From Methanobacterium sp. (GTDB taxonomy: Archaea > Methanobacteriota > Methanobacteria > Methanobacteriales > Methanobacteriaceae), in assembly GCA_003158115.1 (NCBI GenBank), contig PMGM01000018.1, positions 15,852 to 28,362 on the forward strand: DNA of 12,511 nt. The letters run 5' to 3'. Positions 8,626 to 12,511 of the stretch are shown one piece after another. The stretch's first letter is position 1; every line of letters starts with the position of its first letter. The notes under the pieces are model-generated. The model did no database searches. It had not been told where the DNA came from and saw only the letters and a program-made list of their open reading frames with translations. A program made the position numbers and the translations under genes.

Positions 8626-9390
8626 TTAAATAATAAAAAATGCCTTTTGTTCTGTAATTTCCATTTTAATACCGTTTAACTCTACCATCAAATCATCATC
8701 ATCATCATCATCATCATTTTTTAGTTCTTTGATTATGCGTCTGATTTCTTCAAAATCATTATTACATATAATTTTAACAGATTCCTCCTCAGTACATTGC
8801 TGATTATCGTTCAAAATTATATTATACTTCCTATAACTCCACCGAATATTCTTTCATCTTTTTATCGACAACAATTCGTTCCCCAAAATATTTTTTAACC
8901 TTAGTTTGAATTAAATTCAAATTTAAACCTCCAAAGACCCATAAAATATTTGTAGTTTATTCTTTTTCCTATTCTGAAATAATGATCGACATAAATTTTT
9001 CCAATTTTGAATAATTCACGAGCGATTAGGCATCAAAATCCAAGATAAGTTCCAAATTATTATTCTAATAACTCGAAAATCTGGGGTTTCAGATCCAAAA
9101 TATTATAGTTTGACTTTTGTAATTGACATTCCATATTAAAATTTCTAAACTCATGCATAGGAAAAACTATCAGATCTTTGAATTCATCGAAGACTCATAT
9201 ATTATGATACCTAGTTTCTTCCTCTTACATTCCTACATCAATCAGCTTCATTTACATCACTGTCTATTCCATGAGAATACTATGTATGGTAGAAGGTAAT
9301 TCAATTGAGTAAGATGCATATGAAAAGTAATCAATTGGCTTAACAATGAAATGTAAATACAAATATAATCATAATTTTGTAAGACTATAA
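8626..9390 (-). pseudogene. Possible decayed gene of unknown family
   Basis: Several protein-like stretches follow each other on the minus strand, broken by stops and frame changes. 9194-9060 contains FDEFKDLIVFPMHEF and ends PQIFELLE. 9032-8901 contains LIARELFKIGKIYVDHYF. 8956-8831 contains VFGGLNLNLIQTKVKKYF, then GERIVVDKK. About 8858 onward reads DERIFGGVIGSII. 8814-8626 reads from NDNQQCTEEESVKIIC to the end of a 62-residue ORF. That last ORF has eight Asp in a row coded by eight GAT triplets (8692-8715), would need a TTG start, and has no well-placed ribosome site. A terminator-like hairpin follows at 8515. The parent family is not recognised. Open runs of about 44 codons are expected by chance at this base composition, so decay is plausible but unproven. 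Confidence 0.3.
8692..8715. repeat. Trinucleotide microsatellite, eight ATC/GAT units
   Basis: Eight perfect ATC units on the plus strand. In the minus-strand frame of the ORF at 8626-8814 they read as GAT and encode eight aspartates. Length change by slippage would keep that frame, so the repeat would alter an acidic run rather than switch the ORF off. Confidence 0.85.
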
Positions 9391-9393
9391 AAT
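9384..9393 (+). promoter_or_regulatory. Candidate TATA box of moeA
   Basis: ACTATAAAAT lies about 40 bases before the ATG at 9425. The expected transcription start near 9412 is downstream of the alternative TTG at 9404, which favours the ATG as the true start. Confidence 0.4.
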
Positions 9394-9424
9394 TCAAAAT
9401 ATTTTGGGCATAGAATGTGATAAC

Positions 9425-10675
9425 ATGGGAAAAGAATTTCTAAGTATAATGGATCCTGACGAAGTAAAAAAAATTATAGAGAATATACCAATTAACAAAA
9501 GAGTCGAAAAAGTATCTTTAAAAAAATCATTGACAAGAATTCTCTCAGAAGATATTAATGCTACAATAAACTTACCACCCTTCAAAAGGGTGTCAATGGA
9601 TGGTTATGCTGTAATTGCTGAGGACACATTTTCAGCTTCAGAAGAACATCCGGTGCGTTTAAAACTTCTGGAGGTTGTTGGAGCAGGTGATGTTCCTGCA
9701 AAAAAGTTAACTAAGGGATTTTGTACTGAAGTTTCAACAGGAGCTCCAGTGCCTGAAGATGCAAATGGTGTTGTAATGATAGAATTTACAGATACCCAAG
9801 ATGGGGAAATTCTTATCTACGAGAGTGCAGCCATTGGTCAAAACATAGCAAAGGAAGGTTCCGATATAATGTCCGGAGAACTTCTTCTGAAAAGATGTAC
9901 ACGAATTACACCCGACAAAATAGGTGTTTTAAGTGCAATTGGATTGAAGGAGATCCCTGTATTCCAGAAACCACGTGTTGCAATCATATCTACCGGAAAC
10001 GAAATTATAGGGCATGATGAAGAATTGACCTATGGCAAGATATATGATATTAATTCTCAAACAATTTCAAGTGCAGTAAAATCATGTGGATGTATACCTT
10101 TACATACTGAAATAGTTAAAGATGATTACAATTCTTTAAAAGATAAAATAAATGAATTTAAAGACGTTGATCTTATAATAACATCTGGTGGTACATCTGC
10201 AGGCACTGGTGATATTTTAAGGGAAGTTTTAGATGATCTGGGTGAAGTTATTGTTCATGGAGTATCTGTTAAACCAGGAAAGCCTACCATAATTGGTCGA
10301 TTAAGAAATGGGGAGGAAGATAAATTTTTATTTGGTCTTCCAGGTTATCCTGTAGCTGCATTAATGGTTTTTCACGTTTTGTTTGCACCATTTTTAAGAA
10401 AAATGGCATCAATAGATATATCAGCAAGTTTAATAAATAAAAATGTTGTAGAACTTGAAATATCACGCAGATACCGTCCAGCAAGAGGAAGAACCCATTA
10501 TTTGTTAGTTAAAATAGATGGAAGAAATGCAGTTCCAATATTGAAAGATTCTGGTGCTATAACTTCCCTTGCAGAAGCTGATGGGTTTATTGAAATTCCC
10601 AAGAATGTTGAAATAATTGAAAAGGGGAGTAATGTAAAAGTATTTCCACTTGGTGGGTTAATTAACCCACTATGA
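9425..10675 (+). CDS. moeA: Molybdopterin molybdenumtransferase MoeA
   Basis: MoeA inserts molybdate (or, in many archaea, tungstate) into adenylylated molybdopterin, the last step of the cofactor needed by formylmethanofuran and formate dehydrogenases. Numbering from the ATG at 9425 (416 residues): [13 protein letters not shown] at 51-63 with Asp59; [14 protein letters not shown] at 104-117; [10 protein letters not shown] opens the MPT-binding domain near 185-194; [11 protein letters not shown] at 253-263; [12 protein letters not shown] next; then [14 protein letters not shown] and the C-terminal domain IV from about 340. An in-frame TTG at 9404 would add 7 residues but probably lies before the transcription start. 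The ribosome site is weak. It converges on the UPF0280 gene with a 43-bp gap. The specificity for Mo or W cannot be read from the sequence. Confidence 0.95.
   Translation: MGKEFLSIMDPDEVKKIIENIPINKRVEKVSLKKSLTRILSEDINATINLPPFKRVSMDGYAVIAEDTFSASEEHPVRLKLLEVVGAGDVPAKKLTKGFCTEVSTGAPVPEDANGVVMIEFTDTQDGEILIYESAAIGQNIAKEGSDIMSGELLLKRCTRITPDKIGVLSAIGLKEIPVFQKPRVAIISTGNEIIGHDEELTYGKIYDINSQTISSAVKSCGCIPLHTEIVKDDYNSLKDKINEFKDVDLIITSGGTSAGTGDILREVLDDLGEVIVHGVSVKPGKPTIIGRLRNGEEDKFLFGLPGYPVAALMVFHVLFAPFLRKMASIDISASLINKNVVELEISRRYRPARGRTHYLLVKIDGRNAVPILKDSGAITSLAEADGFIEIPKNVEIIEKGSNVKVFPLGGLINPL
10653..10670. repeat. Perfect 18-bp palindrome over the 3' end of moeA
   Basis: GTGGGTTAATTAACCCAC is a perfect inverted repeat lying within the last codons of moeA (Gly-Leu-Ile-Asn-Pro), just before the stop. 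No T-run follows on the plus strand, so it is not a standard terminator; it might form an mRNA 3' hairpin or bind a dimeric protein. It could also simply reflect codon choice. Confidence 0.6.
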
Positions 10676-10718
10676 TTTGTGGTAGCCATAAAATCAATAA
10701 TAAAAATGAGATTTATTC

Positions 10719-11504
10719 TTAAACTTCAAATAAATCTCCTATAACAACTTTTTTATCTGTTTGAACGAGTTTAGGGATTTTTCCAAGGATCCCGGCATTC
10801 TCACCAACCACAACTAACACGCCTTTCATGAGGTTTTTGAAGTCTTCAGCTTTTTCAATGGAATTTTGTACAGCATCATGATCCTTTTCACCGACTGCAG
10901 AGTTTGCAATTGAAGTCGCGAGTGCATCGGCAATACTTGCTTCGTCTGCAAAGACCGTAACAGAATCTGATCTTCCAAAGCTTATTGAGTGTCCAACAGT
11001 TCCTGAAGATGTGCATATGCCAATGGGTGTTTTTCCACTTTTGATTTTAAACCCTAATTGTCCGGAAAGGGATGATTCTCCAGCATATAAACCAACTACA
11101 ACATCTTTGTCAGTTTCAAGTGCCAAATCACCACCATTATCTACTATAACATATTTAGCCCCATTTTCAACCAAGAATCCCAAACAAAGTTGGGATATTG
11201 TTCCTGCAACGGCAGCCATTGGCCCTACATCACCTTTTCTTCCTGCTCTGGCCATCAATTTGACAATAAGTGGAGGTTCATTTGAATGGAATTTTCTTCC
11301 ATATGTGGATTTATCAAATTCTCCAAATACTCGAACTGGTTCAAAACTTGTTAAAAATTCTGGATGCATATTTATATAATTTTTAAGTCTTAATCGTTGT
11401 GTAAGGATAAATTTAGGGAGTTCATGTTCTAATTGATCAGTTTTAAGAATTAAATCTGTTTCTCCAATTCTTATTCTCTCCCGGATTATTCTATTTACTG
11501 TCAT
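10719..11504 (-). CDS. UPF0280 family protein (ApbE superfamily)
   Basis: Member of the conserved archaeal UPF0280 group, which shares the fold of ApbE, the enzyme that transfers FMN from FAD to proteins; its own function is not established. ApbE-like elements are visible (numbered from the TTG at 11507): [12 protein letters not shown] (95-106), [12 protein letters not shown] (119-130), [12 protein letters not shown] (163-174) and [18 protein letters not shown] (186-203), whose Asp194 and Thr198 sit where ApbE places metal ligands. The length of about 261 is normal. Two starts stand in tandem, TTG at 11507 and ATG at 11504; the ATG is preferred because no ribosome site supports either and a TATA-like box about 30 bases upstream suggests a leaderless transcript. 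It is divergent from the PH-domain gene. Confidence 0.9.
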   Translation of the reverse strand: MTVNRIIRERIRIGETDLILKTDQLEHELPKFILTQRLRLKNYINMHPEFLTSFEPVRVFGEFDKSTYGRKFHSNEPPLIVKLMARAGRKGDVGPMAAVAGTISQLCLGFLVENGAKYVIVDNGGDLALETDKDVVVGLYAGESSLSGQLGFKIKSGKTPIGICTSSGTVGHSISFGRSDSVTVFADEASIADALATSIANSAVGEKDHDAVQNSIEKAEDFKNLMKGVLVVVGENAGILGKIPKLVQTDKKVVIGDLFEV

Positions 11505-11522
11505 CAAATTCTATCTGTTGTA

Positions 11523-11539
11523 ACTATAATAAAATATTT
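11523..11539. promoter_or_regulatory. Shared TATA-like region between UPF0280 and the PH-domain gene
   Basis: The 68-base spacer between the two divergent genes holds one AT-rich core. On the plus strand ACTATAATAAA (11523-11533) would start a transcript near 11554, about 19 bases before the ATG. On the minus strand AAATATTTTATTATAG would start one near 11506, making the UPF0280 mRNA essentially leaderless. The two sites overlap, so the two promoters may compete for TBP. Confidence 0.35.
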
Positions 11540-11572
11540 AGATAACCAAGTAAAGATGTAAGTGTTGATAAC

Positions 11573-12229
11573 ATGTTGGGTATAAATAGAAGAAATTCAC
11601 AAACAGGAGAAAGGGTTTTATTCGAAACCAGACCGAGATTAATTGTTAGATTAAAATCTGCTATATTTAAATTTATTATAGTGTTGTTGTTGTTATATTT
11701 CTTCACGACCATAATAAGATATGCTGCATTACTTCAAGGTAGTGTTAGCACCATAGTAACAGTTCCATTAGTAACAGGAACCACTTATGGGGTCCTTATC
11801 ATAATTTTGTTGTTATTGATGTGGATACTTTGGAATATTTTATCATGGAGATCAGAAAATTATAGACTCACTAACCAAAGAGTGATGGTTAAATCGGGTG
11901 TAATAAGAAAAAACAATGTTTATATGCACTATAACAAAATTCAAGATATTATAATTTCACAAAGCATTATGGAAAGAATTACTAACTCTGGAGACATAGA
12001 AATATTTGGTGGACATGATAGGACCAGTTTGATTCTTGAAGATATACCAAATCCTGGTGAGGTTGAAAATATGATAAATCGGATGATAGAAGGAGATGAT
12101 CAAGAATTTGAAACCAATCCTCCTGAAGAACCTCAGAGCACTCAAAACACTTTAAGATCACAAAAACCACAAAAACCACAAAAAAGACAGTCTGTAATGG
12201 AAGAATATGATAAGAAATTCAAGCTATAA
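11573..12229 (+). CDS. Membrane protein with bacterial PH domain (DUF304/bPH2, YdbS-like)
   Basis: Function unknown. There is a short cytoplasmic start (GERVLFETRPRLIVRLK), then two transmembrane helices, about residues 32-54 (FKFIIVLLLLYFFTTIIRYA and on) and 71-91 (YGVLIIILLLLMWILWNILS and on). The bPH2 domain covers about 93-170 with the usual series YRLTNQRVMVKSGVIRKN, HYNKIQDIIISQS and GDIEIFGG, which matches the YdbS/DUF304 pattern. The tail (about 175-218) is polar and low in complexity, rich in Glu, Pro, Gln and Lys, with the repeat QKPQKPQKRQ, and is likely disordered. The ATG at 11573 has only a weak ribosome site. It is transcribed away from UPF0280 and ends before a T7 tract. A role in membrane or lipid maintenance is a guess from the domain. 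Confidence 0.9.
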   Translation: MLGINRRNSQTGERVLFETRPRLIVRLKSAIFKFIIVLLLLYFFTTIIRYAALLQGSVSTIVTVPLVTGTTYGVLIIILLLLMWILWNILSWRSENYRLTNQRVMVKSGVIRKNNVYMHYNKIQDIIISQSIMERITNSGDIEIFGGHDRTSLILEDIPNPGEVENMINRMIEGDDQEFETNPPEEPQSTQNTLRSQKPQKPQKRQSVMEEYDKKFKL

Positions 12230-12251
12230 CATATTAAAATAAAATAAATTA

Positions 12252-12258
12252 TTTTTTT
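12252..12258 (+). terminator. Oligo-T terminator after the PH-domain gene
   Basis: Seven consecutive T, 23-29 bases after the stop at 12229, between the PH-domain gene and the broken UPF0060 gene. No hairpin is needed for archaeal termination at such tracts. Confidence 0.4.
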
Positions 12259-12290
12259 AATATAAATTATCTTAGATTGTGTGATACAAA

Positions 12291-12511
12291 ATGGACTATC
12301 TAAAATCAATGTTTCTTTTGTACTGGCAGGTTTATGTGAGATAGGTGGAGGTTAGTTATTTGGGTGTGGTTAAAAGAAGGTAAAGGATTGGAACTTGCTG
12401 TTATAGGTGCAGTGTTTTGGTACTTTATGGAATTATACCGACACTACAACCCTCCGGTTCAGCTTCCATTCATGAAAGTAATGATGGACAATTTGAAGAA
12501 AATTTAAGTAT
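12291..12511 (+). pseudogene. Broken UPF0060 (YnfA-like) membrane protein gene, running off the window
   Basis: UPF0060 proteins are small four-helix membrane proteins related to the multidrug/metabolite transporter superfamily. The family pattern is clear but spread over all three frames. MDYLKSMF starts at ATG 12291 with GTGAT upstream. From 12317, two bases out of phase, comes FVLAGLCEIGGG. From about 12352 comes LVIWVWLKEGKG and LELAVIGAVFWYF. From 12426 comes YGIIPTLQPSGS, back in the first frame and open to the window end. Each change is equivalent to the loss of one base. After PTLQPSGS the sequence (ASIHESNDGQFEENL) no longer resembles the family's FGRVYAAYGG segment, which argues for real decay rather than three sequencing errors. 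Confidence 0.75.

Noticed and set aside
8626..9390. Read-through of stop codons (for example pyrrolysine at TAG) to rescue the broken frames
   Set aside because: The interrupting codons are TAA, TAG and TGA alike and frame changes are also needed, so recoding cannot explain them.
9404..9424. TTG at 9404 as the start of moeA
   Set aside because: The TATA-like box at 9384-9393 would start the transcript after this codon, no ribosome site precedes it, and the ATG at 9425 gives the usual family N-terminus.

Overview
The window comes from a methanogenic archaeon of the order Methanobacteriales, most likely a mesophilic Methanobacterium-like genome. The grounds are an archaeal-type GAPDH, both subunits of topoisomerase VI, aIF1A, a RIO1 kinase, a Dim2/Pno1-like KH protein, TATA-type promoters, Shine-Dalgarno sites reading GGAGG/GAGGTGA, TTG starts, and very AT-rich spacers. 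No rRNA, tRNA, CRISPR array or intact mobile element was recognised.

Layout. Positions 1-459 (+) hold the end of a small protein that looks like a PD-(D/E)XK nuclease with an inserted four-cysteine zinc knuckle. It converges on gap (504-1520, -). Then comes about 2.1 kb of AT-rich DNA (1521-3624) with only small genes: an overlapping pair of tiny ORFs (2345-2772), a two-helix membrane protein (2891-3145) and a 48-residue zinc-ribbon protein (3179-3325, -). A long minus-strand array follows, transcribed from high to low coordinates: aIF1A (8320-8015), RIO1 kinase (7805-7035), KH protein (6977-6399), top6B (6304-4691) and top6A (4701-3625). It joins translation initiation and small-subunit maturation to DNA topology. 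Next is a 1-kb non-coding stretch (8321-9424) with a terminator-like hairpin and what may be a decayed gene.

The right end holds moeA (9425-10675, +), convergent with a UPF0280/ApbE-superfamily gene (10719-11504, -). That gene is divergent from a bacterial-PH-domain membrane protein (11573-12229, +). The window ends in a UPF0060 (YnfA-like) membrane protein gene broken by about three frame changes (12291-12511, +).

The core genes are conventional. The unusual material is the small-gene insert between gap and top6A, the nuclease-like protein at the left edge, the repeated heptapeptide at the top6A start, and the decaying genes. I did not find a clear new multi-gene system; the best candidates are listed with their limits.
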